Below are positions 1-10,199 of a DNA stretch of 64,000 nucleotides, piece by piece; within the stretch, counting starts at the first letter, position 1, and each line of letters opens with the position of its first letter. The position numbers and the translations under genes were made by a program. The DNA lies in NCBI RefSeq assembly GCF_032051675.1, contig NZ_CP116968.1:2356001-2420000 (forward strand). Reading direction: 5' to 3'. The DNA comes from Candidatus Nitrospira neomarina. Its GTDB lineage: Bacteria > Nitrospirota > Nitrospiria > Nitrospirales > UBA8639. A model generated the notes under the pieces. That model was given only the letters and a program-made list of their open reading frames with translations, was not told where the DNA came from and did no database searches.

Positions 1-1
1 A

Positions 2-52
2 GCGGCCGGGACTGCAGCCGTGCGTAACCATCAACCTGGTCACGAGCAATGA
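2..52 (+). CDS. possible 3' end of an upstream gene
   Basis: A frame enters from the left edge and ends at the TGA at 50-52, overlapping the ATG of the large kinase gene (49-51). Such start/stop overlaps are typical of translationally coupled genes, so this may be the last 16 codons of an upstream partner. Too little is visible to name it, and an open frame this short could be chance. Confidence 0.25.
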   Translation, partial: AAGTAAVRNHQPGHEQ

Positions 53-3000
53 GCAACCCCGAAAAAAGTCAGGCTGGTGGCGACTGGCTCACAGGCGGCG
101 GGGAGATGGGAAAGCTCGTCCGCACGAAGGACTGGTCCAAAACACCATTGGGTTCAATCGATTCCTGGCCTCAAAGTCTGCGTACGACTGTCAGTCTTGC
201 CCTCGCGTCAAATTTTCCCATCAGTATTGCCTGGGGACCGCAACGCACCCAGATCTACAATGACGGCTATTGGCCGATTTGCGGTGATAAGCATCCCCAT
301 TCGATGGGCCAGGATTTTAAAGAATGCTGGTATTCCGCATGGCCTGCGATCGGCGAAGCTTTTGAAAGCGCCGCCAACGGCAAAACAGCCTTTCTGGTGA
401 ACCAGCGCATGTTTCTCGATCGTCTGGGCTTCCTCGAAGAAACGTTCTTTACCTTCTCCTTCAGTCCGATCCGCGATGAGTCCGGCGGCATTGGCGGCCT
501 CTTTCACCCGGTCACGGAGCTCACACAACACACGCTGGCCGAACGACGGCTCCGCCTCCTACGCGAACTGGCCGAACGGAGTGGGAAAACAACTTCAATC
601 GACGAGGCCATGAGGGTGATCGGCGACTCAATCGCAGCCGCCGAACTCGATGTCCCCTTTGCAATACTCTACCAATTGGAGGAAGACGGCAATGGAGCCC
701 GGTTGGCGCATTGCACAGGTGTCAAAGCCGGAATACCGGTCACTCCGCCAAACATCAGCTTCGATTCATCTGAACCAATGATCTGGCCGCTCCAGGAGGG
801 ACTGGAAACTCAAAGCATTGTTGTGAACGGGTTGAGGCAATATTTTGGAGGAACACCCTGCGGGCCGTATGAGGAAAGTCCTGACACAGCCGTCGTCCTG
901 CGAATCATCCTGTCAGGCCTGGCCCAGCCCTTTGGTTTTTTGATTGCCGGGGTCAGTTCGCGACGTCCTCTCGATGGGTCATACCGGACATTTTTTGACC
1001 TCCTGGCTGAGGCCGTCGCAAATGCCTTGAACAAGGCACGTTCGTATGAGGAGGAACGCAAACGTGCCGAGGCGCTGGCGGAACTCGACCGCGCCAAGAC
1101 CGCCTTCTTCTCCAACGTCAGTCATGAATTTCGCACGCCACTGACGTTGATGCTGGGCCCGCTGGAAGATGCCCTGGGGAATGTGCATGGCGTTCTTCCA
1201 TCGGAAGCCGCCAACGCTGTCGGCATTGCGCACCGAAACAGCCTCCGGCTGCTCAAATTGGTCAACACCCTGCTGGACTTCTCACGCATCGAGGCGGGAC
1301 GCATCCAGGCCAACTATGAACCGACCGATCTTGCGGCACTGACGGCGGATCTCGCCAGCGTATTCCGCTCAGCCGTTGAGCGGGCCGGCCTGCGGTTGAT
1401 CGTGAACTGCCCTCCTCTTCCTGAACCGATATATATCGATTGTGATATGTGGGAAAAAATCGTGCTGAACCTGCTGAGCAATGCCTTTAAATTCACCTTC
1501 CAGGGCGAAATCGAGGTGAGCCTGAAAACGGGGGATCAGTGCACATTACACTTACACAGTGGGGAGAGGAACGTAGAGCCATCAGGTATTCAAGACCCCG
1601 CAGAGCCTGATCCAACCAGGTATGTCGTCTTGGAAGTCCGGGACACGGGCACAGGCATCCCTCCCGAGGAATTGCCCCGTATCTTTGACCGGTTTCACCG
1701 CGTCCAAAACTCCCGTGGCCGCTCTCACGAAGGTTCAGGGATTGGGTTGGCCTTGGTGCAGCAACTGGTCAGGCTGCACGGCGGAGTCGTGCGTGTGGAA
1801 AGCCAGATCGGCCGTGGGAGTCTTTTTACGATTTCCATCCCCCGGGGAGAAGGCCACCTGCCCGCCGACCGCATCAATGCGGCCCGCACGCTGACGTCTA
1901 CCGCGGTGCGCGGCGAGGCCTATGTCGAAGAAGCATTACGGTGGCTGCCGGGAACTATCACTACACGGGAACGAGGTGAAACCGTCATTTCACAGGGCAG
2001 AAGCCAACAGGCACTCCCCACCAGTGCAGGTTCGCCGGTTGCGACTCACGGCGCACAGACCGAGGGGCGTATTCTTTTAGCGGACGACAATGCTGACATG
2101 CGGGAGTACGTCTGTCGCCTGCTCAATCAGGCCGGGTTTGACGTCGAAGCGGTCACCAATGGAGAAGAGGCATTGGAGATAGTCGGCATTCAACAGCCGG
2201 ATTTGGTCCTCACCGATATTATGATGCCCGGATTAGATGGGTTCGGGTTACTGCGTGCATTGCGTTCCAATTCGGCAACCGCAGATATTCCCATCATCCT
2301 CCTTTCAGCCCGCGCCGGTGAGGAGGCCCGAATTGAAGGAATGCAGGCAGGGGCGGACGACTATCTGACCAAGCCTTTCAGTGCCCGGGAACTATTGGCG
2401 CGCGTGGAATCGCATGTCAAGCTGGCCCGCCTTCGACGCATGACGGAAGAAAAATTGCGCGAAAGCCAATCTCAACTGACGGCGATCATTGAGCAACTCC
2501 CGGTCGGTGTCGGCGTCCTTAACGTTGACGGACAATTCATGATCAGAAACTCCCACATGAGAAATATTGTCTCGGAAGTCCTCCCGTCCACGGGCCAGGC
2601 TACCGTTACTCGCTGGCGCAGCCTCCATGCGCCAAACCAGCCGGTGCCGATGGACCAGTGGCCGGGCGCACGTGCCTTGCGCGGCGAGAGCATCGAGCCA
2701 GGCATGGAATTCATCTACACCGATCAGCAAGGCATGAAGCACCATCAACTGGTGTCCGCCGTGCCATTTCGGGACGGCACCGGGAATGTGGTCGGGGCGA
2801 TTACGGTGGTGCAAGATAATACCGAACGGAAACAGGCGGAACAGGCCTTACGCGAAAGCGAGGAGCGCTTCCGTGCCTTCACCAGCGCCACCTCCGACGT
2901 CATCTATCGCATGAGTCCTGACTGGAGGGAACTGCGACATTGTGAGGGCCGCGAATTTGTCGCCGACACACTGGAGCCCACCTCCATGTGGCTCGAGAAA

Positions 3001-4863
3001 TACCTCCATCCCGACGATCAGACATATGTGATGGACACGATCAACAGGGCCATCCGGACAAAAAGCTTCTTTGAACTCGAACATCGGGTCATCCGCGCCG
3101 ACGGCACACTCGGCTGGACGTATTCACGCGCGATTCCGATTCTCAATGACCAGGGGGAGATTATTGAATGGTTCGGCGCCGCAATGGATGTCACGGCTCG
3201 CAAACAAGCCGAGCAGGCACTGTTTGACAGCGAGGAACGCTTCCGCACCCTGGCCGACAACATGAGCCAGCTCGCCTGGATGGCCGACGAACAGGGTTCG
3301 ATCTTTTGGTTCAATCAGCGATGGTGCGACTATACGGGAACCACACTCACAGAGATGCAGGGTTGGGGATGGAAAAAAGTCCTCCACCCCGATCATGTGG
3401 ACCGGGTTGTCGAGGGGCTCAGAGGGTCCTGGGCTACCGGTGAGCCCTGGGAAGATACATTTCCGTTGCGCGGCAAACATGGCCAATATCACTGGTTTCT
3501 TTCCCATGCTCTCCCCATCCGCGATGCGGCCGGAAACATTATCCGCTGGTTCGGCACCAACACAGACATTACGGATTTGCGTGATGTCCAGGATGCGCTG
3601 CGCCAGAGCGAGGCACGGCTCCAGACATTCTCCCATCAACTCGAAGACCTGGTCGACGAACGGACCAGGGATCTCATCCAGTCACAAGAACGCCTGCGCG
3701 CCCTGGCCACCGAACTCAATCTGGCCGAGCAGCGGGAGCGCAAGCGGCTGGCGACAGAGCTGCACGATCATTTGCAGCAGCTCCTGGTGTTGGGAAAATT
3801 AAAACTCGGGCAGGCGAAGCAATCTAGGCAGGCTTTTCCCACCGCTATGGAAGTGATGCAACAGGTCGATGACATCTTATCTGAGGCGTTGACGTATACC
3901 AGCACACTGGTCGCCGGCTTAAGCCCGCAGGTGTTGCGGGATCATGGATTGCCCGAGGGATTGAAATGGTTGGCCGAGGACATGAAAAAACGCAATCTGA
4001 CGGTTCATGTCAGCCTGCCGCAACAGCTCGATCCGGTGCTGCCCGATGACCAATGCATTCTGCTCTATCAATCGGTTCGTGAACTCCTGATCAATGCATC
4101 GAAATATGCAGGAACCAGGGAGGCAACGGTACAGCTCGCTCAAGACGAGACACGATTACAAATTACCGTGCACGATAAGGGCATTGGCTTTAATCCTGTT
4201 GCTATTGAGACCTCCGCGGCCGACGCCAACATCCCATCCACCAAATTCGGCCTCTTCAGTATCAGGGAACGAATGCTGTCTTTAGGCGGCAGCTTGAGTA
4301 TTGAGTCAGCTCCAGGATGTGGAACCACGGCCATACTGATGCTGCCGAAGGCAGGCGCCAAAGGTCACCGCTCAGAGATGGGAGAAAAAAAGGCCGGGCA
4401 AGCAATTACCGTGAATGATCAGCCGACATTCCGCTCAACAAATTCCTCATCGGTGAAATCTCTGGAGTCACGTATCCGCGTGTTGCTGGTTGATGATCAT
4501 GCGATGGTCCGTCAGGGCCTGCGCTCCGTGCTGGAGGGGTATGAGGATGTGGAAGTGGTCGGGGAAGCCGCAAACGGGCTTGAAGCATTGCAAGCGGTCA
4601 ATCGCCTGATCCCTCACGTTGTCGTCATGGACATCAACATGCCGGGGATGAATGGCATCGAAGCGACGAATCACCTCAAAGCCGCTTATCCGGATTTGAA
4701 CGTGATCGGCCTGTCCATGCATACCGACGGCGCAAACCAGGAGGCAATGAAGCGGGCGGGCGCCTTCCTATTGATTCCCAAAGAGGCGGCCGTTAACCAA
4801 CTGTACGGCACTATTCAAGAAGCCATGAGAAACAGTCAGTCTGGTCCTGAACGAGTCATGTGA
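49..4863 (+). CDS. giant hybrid sensor kinase with two kinase cores and two receiver domains
   Basis: This is a 1604-residue soluble two-component sensor. Order: PAS-like domain (about 20-160), GAF-like region (165-335), HisKA with phospho-His H359 in SNVSHEFRTPL, HATPase with NLLSNAFKF, DTGTGIPPE and GSGIGLAL boxes (460-640), a first receiver with phospho-Asp D723 (LTDIMMPG), three PAS/PAC domains (about 815-1195), a NarL-family HisKA_3 core with H1239 in TELHDHLQQ, a second HATPase (1340-1450), and a terminal receiver with D1528 (VMDINMPGMNG). No transmembrane segment or DNA-binding domain is visible, so input is probably cytoplasmic and output goes to a separate partner. An in-frame TAA at 25-27 shows the gene is complete at its 5' end. 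The HisKA_3-receiver tail is clearly paralogous to the kinase at 55946-59152. The ligand cannot be told from sequence. Confidence 0.95.
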   Translation: MSNPEKSQAGGDWLTGGGEMGKLVRTKDWSKTPLGSIDSWPQSLRTTVSLALASNFPISIAWGPQRTQIYNDGYWPICGDKHPHSMGQDFKECWYSAWPAIGEAFESAANGKTAFLVNQRMFLDRLGFLEETFFTFSFSPIRDESGGIGGLFHPVTELTQHTLAERRLRLLRELAERSGKTTSIDEAMRVIGDSIAAAELDVPFAILYQLEEDGNGARLAHCTGVKAGIPVTPPNISFDSSEPMIWPLQEGLETQSIVVNGLRQYFGGTPCGPYEESPDTAVVLRIILSGLAQPFGFLIAGVSSRRPLDGSYRTFFDLLAEAVANALNKARSYEEERKRAEALAELDRAKTAFFSNVSHEFRTPLTLMLGPLEDALGNVHGVLPSEAANAVGIAHRNSLRLLKLVNTLLDFSRIEAGRIQANYEPTDLAALTADLASVFRSAVERAGLRLIVNCPPLPEPIYIDCDMWEKIVLNLLSNAFKFTFQGEIEVSLKTGDQCTLHLHSGERNVEPSGIQDPAEPDPTRYVVLEVRDTGTGIPPEELPRIFDRFHRVQNSRGRSHEGSGIGLALVQQLVRLHGGVVRVESQIGRGSLFTISIPRGEGHLPADRINAARTLTSTAVRGEAYVEEALRWLPGTITTRERGETVISQGRSQQALPTSAGSPVATHGAQTEGRILLADDNADMREYVCRLLNQAGFDVEAVTNGEEALEIVGIQQPDLVLTDIMMPGLDGFGLLRALRSNSATADIPIILLSARAGEEARIEGMQAGADDYLTKPFSARELLARVESHVKLARLRRMTEEKLRESQSQLTAIIEQLPVGVGVLNVDGQFMIRNSHMRNIVSEVLPSTGQATVTRWRSLHAPNQPVPMDQWPGARALRGESIEPGMEFIYTDQQGMKHHQLVSAVPFRDGTGNVVGAITVVQDNTERKQAEQALRESEERFRAFTSATSDVIYRMSPDWRELRHCEGREFVADTLEPTSMWLEKYLHPDDQTYVMDTINRAIRTKSFFELEHRVIRADGTLGWTYSRAIPILNDQGEIIEWFGAAMDVTARKQAEQALFDSEERFRTLADNMSQLAWMADEQGSIFWFNQRWCDYTGTTLTEMQGWGWKKVLHPDHVDRVVEGLRGSWATGEPWEDTFPLRGKHGQYHWFLSHALPIRDAAGNIIRWFGTNTDITDLRDVQDALRQSEARLQTFSHQLEDLVDERTRDLIQSQERLRALATELNLAEQRERKRLATELHDHLQQLLVLGKLKLGQAKQSRQAFPTAMEVMQQVDDILSEALTYTSTLVAGLSPQVLRDHGLPEGLKWLAEDMKKRNLTVHVSLPQQLDPVLPDDQCILLYQSVRELLINASKYAGTREATVQLAQDETRLQITVHDKGIGFNPVAIETSAADANIPSTKFGLFSIRERMLSLGGSLSIESAPGCGTTAILMLPKAGAKGHRSEMGEKKAGQAITVNDQPTFRSTNSSSVKSLESRIRVLLVDDHAMVRQGLRSVLEGYEDVEVVGEAANGLEALQAVNRLIPHVVVMDINMPGMNGIEATNHLKAAYPDLNVIGLSMHTDGANQEAMKRAGAFLLIPKEAAVNQLYGTIQEAMRNSQSGPERVM

Positions 4864-4893
4864 TCCCACGCGGTTGAAAACTCAAAATTCAAC

Positions 4894-5445
4894 TTACTTC
4901 TCTTTTTTTTCTTGCGTGGATATACCAATGCTCTCCAACCCTGCCTTCGCACAGGCGACATCCAAATGACCACCGGGCGCTCCACCAACTCCGATACCGC
5001 CGACAACCTCTCCACCCATTTCAATGGGAAGCCCGCCGCCAAGAATAAGCATATTTTCGTTCATATCCCGTAAGGCTTGCACCGCCGGCATCTTGGCAAT
5101 CAACTCACCCAATTCTGCCGTGGGCCTTTTCAGACTGGCCGAGGTGTAGGCCTTTTTCCGGCTGCTATCCACCGTATGCGGGCCGGCTCCATCTTCCCGT
5201 AATAACGCCCTCACCACCCCGGCCCGATCGACGACCGCCGCACTCACCCGATATCCATCTTTTGTGCATTGCTCCACCGCCGCACTTGCAGCCTTCGTGG
5301 CCAGTGAGAGTGGCAGGACCGCCTCACGCGGCAGCTCGGCGGCCGACACGCCCGCCATGAACAGTCCGCTTAAACTGAGGGTAACCATTCCAGATAGATA
5401 CCAACCTTTTCCCGATGTAAGTTGCAGATTCTTTTTGCCGATCAT
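4894..5445 (-). CDS. secreted GlcG/HbpS-family protein (DUF336)
   Basis: This 183-residue protein has an N-terminal hydrophobic export signal (about 15-36) and one GlcG/HbpS domain. Family signs are the AAVVDRAG strand, the SSRKKAYTSASLKRPT segment and the glycine-rich end LGGGLPIEMGGEVVGGIGVGG. HbpS-like proteins bind haem or small organic ligands, and the role of most members is unknown. The ATG is preceded by AAAGGAG at good spacing. It lies 93 nt downstream of the ankyrin gene on the same strand and converges with the giant kinase. Two more members of this family lie at 30482 and 31047, so this genome region is rich in them. Periplasmic location is an inference from the signal peptide. 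Confidence 0.88.
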   Translation of the reverse strand: MIGKKNLQLTSGKGWYLSGMVTLSLSGLFMAGVSAAELPREAVLPLSLATKAASAAVEQCTKDGYRVSAAVVDRAGVVRALLREDGAGPHTVDSSRKKAYTSASLKRPTAELGELIAKMPAVQALRDMNENMLILGGGLPIEMGGEVVGGIGVGGAPGGHLDVACAKAGLESIGISTQEKKEK

Positions 5446-5538
5446 GAAACGCTCCTTTGATAAACATTGAGATCATTCATGTGTTGACCTGACGATTGTC
5501 TTGGTCAGGCTGCAACGTTGTCAATATATCTCACGCCC

Positions 5539-6228
5539 CTAGCGGGCTCCCGCCGATTCCAGGATATTAACGATTCGTGTGAAACCTTTGGTCCGGGCAT
5601 GTTGCAATGGGCTGATGCCATCCCCATCCGGCAGGTTCATATCGGCGCCCGCCTTCATAAGCATTCCTACTATCTCCTGATGTCTGGGCCCCCCGTCACT
5701 CAAAATAATGGCCTCCAACAACGCGGTCCAACCCAACCGATTCACATGATTGATATCCACATCGGTTTGCAATAGTTCCTTGACGACCTCAACATGCCCA
5801 CGTTCACATGCCGGAATCAAGGCCGTTCCCCCGAACCGGTTATAAATTGTAAAATCAGGTTTGGCCTCTAATATCAACTTTAAAATCTCGAGGTATCCTC
5901 TCGCTCCGGCTAAGAGCACGGGACTGTCCAGTTGACGATCCTGCACATTCACATCCGCTCCAGCCTCAATCAACAGCTTGGCGCTTTCAACATGATTCCG
6001 ATCCACGGCCAAGAGTAACGCCGTTTGCCCCTTGTCATCTTGAGCATGAATGCTTGCCCCGTTTTGCAACAATTGCCGGATCATGGCTGCATCATTTCGT
6101 TCCGCTGCTTTAAGCAACGCTCCATCCAGCCCTCGGCTTGACTCTTCAGACATGACAAAGTCCGGTCCCCCAACCACTATCAGAAAAGCGGTCATCACGA
6201 GGAGTCCTATTGTTTTCATGCATGCCAT
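5539..6228 (-). CDS. secreted ankyrin-repeat protein
   Basis: This 229-residue protein has a short hydrophobic N-terminus that looks like a signal peptide. From about residue 33 to the end it is built of some six ankyrin repeats, with recurring cores such as GQTALLLAVDRNHVESAKLL and GGTALIPACERGHVEVVKEL. Ankyrin repeats are protein-binding scaffolds, and the partner is unknown here. ATGs at 6228 and 6219 are both possible starts; neither has a strong ribosome-binding site. The gene sits between the pyruvate dehydrogenase genes and the HbpS gene on the same strand. It is separated from E2 by 210 nt, so co-transcription is uncertain. Confidence 0.85.
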   Translation of the reverse strand: MACMKTIGLLVMTAFLIVVGGPDFVMSEESSRGLDGALLKAAERNDAAMIRQLLQNGASIHAQDDKGQTALLLAVDRNHVESAKLLIEAGADVNVQDRQLDSPVLLAGARGYLEILKLILEAKPDFTIYNRFGGTALIPACERGHVEVVKELLQTDVDINHVNRLGWTALLEAIILSDGGPRHQEIVGMLMKAGADMNLPDGDGISPLQHARTKGFTRIVNILESAGAR

Positions 6229-6438
6229 CTGCGGTCAATCCTGATTTCCCATTGCGTTTCCCGCTTCACTGACCGTCGAGTCAACATAGGGGACGAGGTA
6301 GAGGCAAGGCCTGAGTCGAGCAAGGAAAAGAGAGAGCAAAAGAATGGAGGATTTTCAGCACGGCGCGATCTCGGCTCACTGACGAGCGCCAACCAATGGC
6401 TATTTCGTAGAGACTTCTGAATACCAGCACACAACCAA

Positions 6439-7743
6439 TTATTGGCCAGCTGGCTTGTGATGTGTTGATGGGGTTTTCAACGGAAGAAAAAGCTCCAATG
6501 GCTTTTCCAGCGCTCGTTTAAATGACTGGAGGAACCGTGCCCCTTGCGCACCATCAAGCGCTCGATGATCGCAGGAGAGCGTGACTTTCATACGGCGGGA
6601 CAATTTTATGGCCTGTCCTCGTGCCACTGGAACAATATTTACCGCCCCTATGGCCAAAGAAGCCGCCTGGGGCGGCATCAAAACTGCAATGAAATTGTCC
6701 ACCTCATACATCCCAAGATTAGAGATAGAGAACGTGGCCCCGGCATATTCCTCCGGAGTGAGCTGTTGGCCTTTGGCCCGAACAAACAGATCACGAATCT
6801 CTTCAGCGACTTGCAGAATATTTTTTCCGGCGCAATTTCGTATCACAGGAGTAATAAGGCCCTCCTCCAGGGCCACCGCGATCCCGATATCAATCGTGGC
6901 ATGCCGCCGTAGGGATTCCCCCATAAATGACACATTGATTTCAGGATGACGGGCTAAAGCCAGGGCAGCCGCACGAACGAACAGGACCGTTAAACTCAAG
7001 GGGGAATTATTCACCTCCTCCATCTGCTTCCGGAGCCGCTCGGCCTGATCCATGGCCACTTCGGTGGTGAGATAAAAATGAGGGACAGGGGCCTTGCTTG
7101 ACGTGGTCACCCGAGCGATCGCCTTGCGCATTTGGCTCAGAGGAATATCCTGGGTTTGCCCCTCAGGAATCTTTGGAGTATCCATCTGTCCCTGGATATC
7201 GGCTTCAACGATCCGGCCTTCAGGGCCGCTTCCTTTGATTGTGGACAAATCTATTCGCTGTTCTTTCGCCAGCGCCTTGGCTCGAGGCGACACTTTGATC
7301 TTTGCCTCCGGTCGGGTCTCTGCCTTTGTTGCCTGGGCTTCTGTCTTCGCACTGCCGGACTTTTCTTCCTTGGCCGGGATGGATGGTGCCGGGGACGGAG
7401 GAGAATGCTTTTCTTTTCGAGAAGGAGCAGGAGAATCCTTTTGAGGTTCACGTGCTGCAGCCTGGTCCTCAGAAGTCTCAGACAGCGTGGCCTCAATATC
7501 ATCGTCCTCTTCTCCGATCACGGCAATGAGCTTCCCGGCTTTCACGGTTTCCCCTTCGGGCACTAATACTTTTTTCAGGACACCGGACCCAAAGGATTCC
7601 AGATCGAGGACGGCTTTGTCCGTTTCAATTTCTGCCAGAATGTCTCCCGAGTCAACAGCATCCCCTTCATGCTTTTTCCAAGCTACCACCACTCCTTCCT
7701 CCATCGTGTCTGTAAGCTTGGGCATGACGACGCGCGTAATCAT
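6439..7743 (-). CDS. pdhC: dihydrolipoamide acetyltransferase, E2 of pyruvate dehydrogenase-type complex
   Basis: E2 transfers the acetyl group from the lipoyl arm to CoA and forms the core of the complex. The 434-residue protein has one lipoyl domain with the modified lysine K43 in EIETDKAVLDLES. A long linker rich in Ala, Pro, Lys and Glu follows (about 85-145), then a peripheral-subunit-binding domain (about 150-187, SPRAKALAKEQ). The catalytic domain ends in the DHRALDG active-site motif. It is the last of three collinear genes, E1-alpha, E1-beta and E2. The subunit arrangement fits pyruvate. An acetoin or branched-chain substrate cannot be fully excluded, since E3 and other context are absent. 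Confidence 0.93.
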   Translation of the reverse strand: MITRVVMPKLTDTMEEGVVVAWKKHEGDAVDSGDILAEIETDKAVLDLESFGSGVLKKVLVPEGETVKAGKLIAVIGEEDDDIEATLSETSEDQAAAREPQKDSPAPSRKEKHSPPSPAPSIPAKEEKSGSAKTEAQATKAETRPEAKIKVSPRAKALAKEQRIDLSTIKGSGPEGRIVEADIQGQMDTPKIPEGQTQDIPLSQMRKAIARVTTSSKAPVPHFYLTTEVAMDQAERLRKQMEEVNNSPLSLTVLFVRAAALALARHPEINVSFMGESLRRHATIDIGIAVALEEGLITPVIRNCAGKNILQVAEEIRDLFVRAKGQQLTPEEYAGATFSISNLGMYEVDNFIAVLMPPQAASLAIGAVNIVPVARGQAIKLSRRMKVTLSCDHRALDGAQGARFLQSFKRALEKPLELFLPLKTPSTHHKPAGQ

Positions 7744-7833
7744 AAGCCTCTCCTGTTATGGCAGAAAAATCCATTGTAAGACTCTATGACGAAAAATGTT
7801 GGAGAAATAGTCATGACAAAAATAGGTTGCATG

Positions 7834-8802
7834 TTAAAGGATCTCTTTGACCGCCGATATAACCCGAGCCTGGTCGGGAACGGCCAGATCTTCAAGCGGC
7901 CTGGCATACGGCATGGGGACTTCCTCACCGGCGACCCTCACGATGGGCCCATCTAATAAATCAAATCCTTTTGAATAGATAGTCTCGGCAATCTGAGCGC
8001 CCAACCCGCAAAACTCCCATCCCTCTTCCACAATAACGACACGCCCGGTTTTCTTGACAGATTCCAGGATGGTATCGGTATCCAGGGGTTTTAATGACCT
8101 CAGATCGATGACTTCGGCATTGATGCCTTCCTTTGATAAGGCTTCCGCGGCCTCAAGCGCCAGTAAGGCCATCTTTGAATAGGCCACAATGGTCACATCG
8201 CTTCCTGTTCGCGTCACAGCGGCTTTGCCGATCGGAAGAGTGTAATCCTGCTCAGCCACCTCGCCTTTCGTGCCATAGAGAAGTTGCGCTTCAATAAAAA
8301 TAACCGGATTCTCATCACGAATGGCGCTCTTCAATAATCCCTTCGCATCAGAGGGCGTTGCCGGGGCAATCACTTTCAGTCCGGGTACATGGCAGAACCA
8401 GGCTTCAAGACTCTGCGAATGCTGGGCGGCCAGTTGATGGGCCGCACTCCCCGGCCCGCGGATCACCATGGGCGCTGATAACTGGCCTCCGGACATATAG
8501 CGAATTTTCGCCGCATTATTCACGATTTGGTCAAGGGCAAGAATGCCGAAATTAAAGGTCATCAATTCAACAATGGGACGCAACCCAGCCATCGCCGCGC
8601 CAATGGCCAACCCGGTGAATCCGGCTTCAGTAATCGGCGTATCTAATACCCGCTCAACGCCGAATTCCTCCACAAAGCCTTTGCTCACTTTAAAGGCTCC
8701 CTGGTAATACCCGACCTCTTCCCCGATTAAAAAGACGCGGGAATCCCGTTGCATTTCCTCACGCATCGCCTGATTTAAGGCTTCCCTATAGGAAATCAAC
8801 AT
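7834..8802 (-). CDS. pdhB: pyruvate dehydrogenase E1 component, beta subunit
   Basis: The 322-residue beta subunit of a heterotetrameric thiamine-diphosphate E1 enzyme has the expected family length. It shows the conserved transketolase-type pyrimidine-binding region (LIGEEVGYYQGAFKVSKG, RVLDTPITEAGFTGLAIGAA) and the C-terminal transketolase domain (IDLRSLKPLDTDTI, VIVEEGWEFCGLGAQI). Together with E1-alpha it decarboxylates pyruvate and reductively acetylates the lipoyl arm of E2. It is spaced about 90-100 nt from both neighbours on the same strand. Confidence 0.95.
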   Translation of the reverse strand: MLISYREALNQAMREEMQRDSRVFLIGEEVGYYQGAFKVSKGFVEEFGVERVLDTPITEAGFTGLAIGAAMAGLRPIVELMTFNFGILALDQIVNNAAKIRYMSGGQLSAPMVIRGPGSAAHQLAAQHSQSLEAWFCHVPGLKVIAPATPSDAKGLLKSAIRDENPVIFIEAQLLYGTKGEVAEQDYTLPIGKAAVTRTGSDVTIVAYSKMALLALEAAEALSKEGINAEVIDLRSLKPLDTDTILESVKKTGRVVIVEEGWEFCGLGAQIAETIYSKGFDLLDGPIVRVAGEEVPMPYARPLEDLAVPDQARVISAVKEIL

Positions 8803-8899
8803 GGTTCGTCATCATTCAAAAATAATTGATCATCGTGTTGCATTGATGAAGGAGATACCACCCCGATCCTTCCGGCTTAACCTTTGTAAGAGCAAATTT

Positions 8900-9892
8900 T
8901 CACTCAACTAATACATCCTCATGGAGCGCGCCGGGCTCAGGAAACGGACTTTCATCGGCAAACTTCACAGCTTCGGTCACCGTCTCAATCACATCTTTAT
9001 CCATCTGCTTAAAGTCGGCCTCGGTAGCCAGGCCATCCTGAAGGATCCGGCTCTTGAGAAAAATCAACGGATCCTGCTTACGGGCTTCTCCAACTTCTTC
9101 CTTCGTTCGATAATGACCGTGGGCGGGATCGGACATGGAATGACCCATAAATCGATACGTTGACGCCTCAATAAAGTATGGTTGTGGTTCTTTTCGCAAC
9201 TTCTTCACCACGCCCGCGGTCAACTCCTTCACCGCCAGCACATCCATCCCATCCACCTGTTCCGCTTCAATCCCATGCGCCCTGGCCCGTTCGGCAATGT
9301 CTTTATACAGCAGCATCTCGCGTTCAACCGGCGTACCCATCCCGTACCGGTTGTTTTCGCAAATAAAGATGACAGGTAACTTCCACAACGCCGCCAGATT
9401 GAAGGCTTCATGCGTATGCCCGCTGGGAACCGCTCCATCACCAAAAAAGCAGAGAACCACCCGGTCTTCCTTGCGATACCGTGAGGCAAACGCCAACCCG
9501 ACTGCAAGCGGTAAATGCCCACCAACAATGGCATACCCGCCCATGAAGTGCCGTTCGACGTCGATGAGATGCATCGATCCTCCTTTGCCTTTACACAAGC
9601 CGGTGGCCTTTCCAAACAATTCAGCCATCACATTTTTGGGATCCGACCCCTTGGCCAGACAATGTCCGTGATCCCGGTAGGAGGTAATGACATAGTCATC
9701 CGGGCGAATCGCATGCATACATCCCACGGCGACTGCTTCCTGACCGATGTATAAATGAAGGAAGCCTGCGATCTTCGCTAAGGCGTACATCTCCGCCGAC
9801 TTTTCCTCAAAGCGTCGGATGAGGAGCATGTCCCGGTACAATGTCAAGAAATCGTTCTTGTTCGAATGGTGTTCCACCGTACTCTTCGCCAT
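8900..9892 (-). CDS. pdhA: pyruvate dehydrogenase E1 component, alpha subunit
   Basis: The 330-residue alpha subunit binds thiamine diphosphate through the motif that begins FFGDGAVPSG and ends at ENN about 30 residues later. Other family blocks are LLIRRFEEKSAEMYAL at the N-terminus, GKGGSMHL, the phosphorylation-loop equivalent RFMGHSMSDPAHGHYR, and a C-terminal helix typical of the short bacterial form. It is the first gene of the minus-strand set E1-alpha/E1-beta/E2, so the operon promoter should lie in 9893-10199. Confidence 0.95.
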   Translation of the reverse strand: MAKSTVEHHSNKNDFLTLYRDMLLIRRFEEKSAEMYALAKIAGFLHLYIGQEAVAVGCMHAIRPDDYVITSYRDHGHCLAKGSDPKNVMAELFGKATGLCKGKGGSMHLIDVERHFMGGYAIVGGHLPLAVGLAFASRYRKEDRVVLCFFGDGAVPSGHTHEAFNLAALWKLPVIFICENNRYGMGTPVEREMLLYKDIAERARAHGIEAEQVDGMDVLAVKELTAGVVKKLRKEPQPYFIEASTYRFMGHSMSDPAHGHYRTKEEVGEARKQDPLIFLKSRILQDGLATEADFKQMDKDVIETVTEAVKFADESPFPEPGALHEDVLVE

Positions 9893-10199
9893 AATTGCGT
9901 GTCTTCGTTTTCCTTCAGTGCTGTCTTTGTAACGTTAGAAGAACTGTAGCAAGAGATCGCCTGCCGATACAATTTTTAAAGTCTTTACCGAAAAATTTTT
10001 TACCTTTCCTTCCCCTTTGACTTCCATGCAAATCAGGACCAGTCCTAGACTCCTTCTCAGGTTCACCTCGTTTGGAATTTTCCAAAAAAATCCAGGAAAC
10101 ACATTTCACATGTTGTCAGGCATGTGGAAAATTCCCACATCAAGGAAGGGGCTTACCTTTTCTTCTCCAATGACTTCTAAGGCGCGATAAGGTTGGAGG
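9893..10199. other. intergenic region upstream of the pyruvate dehydrogenase genes
   Basis: No gene is supported in this 307-nt stretch. It should hold the promoter of the minus-strand pdh genes. The pdhA-proximal half is AT-rich, but I could not identify a convincing operator. Confidence 0.5.
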
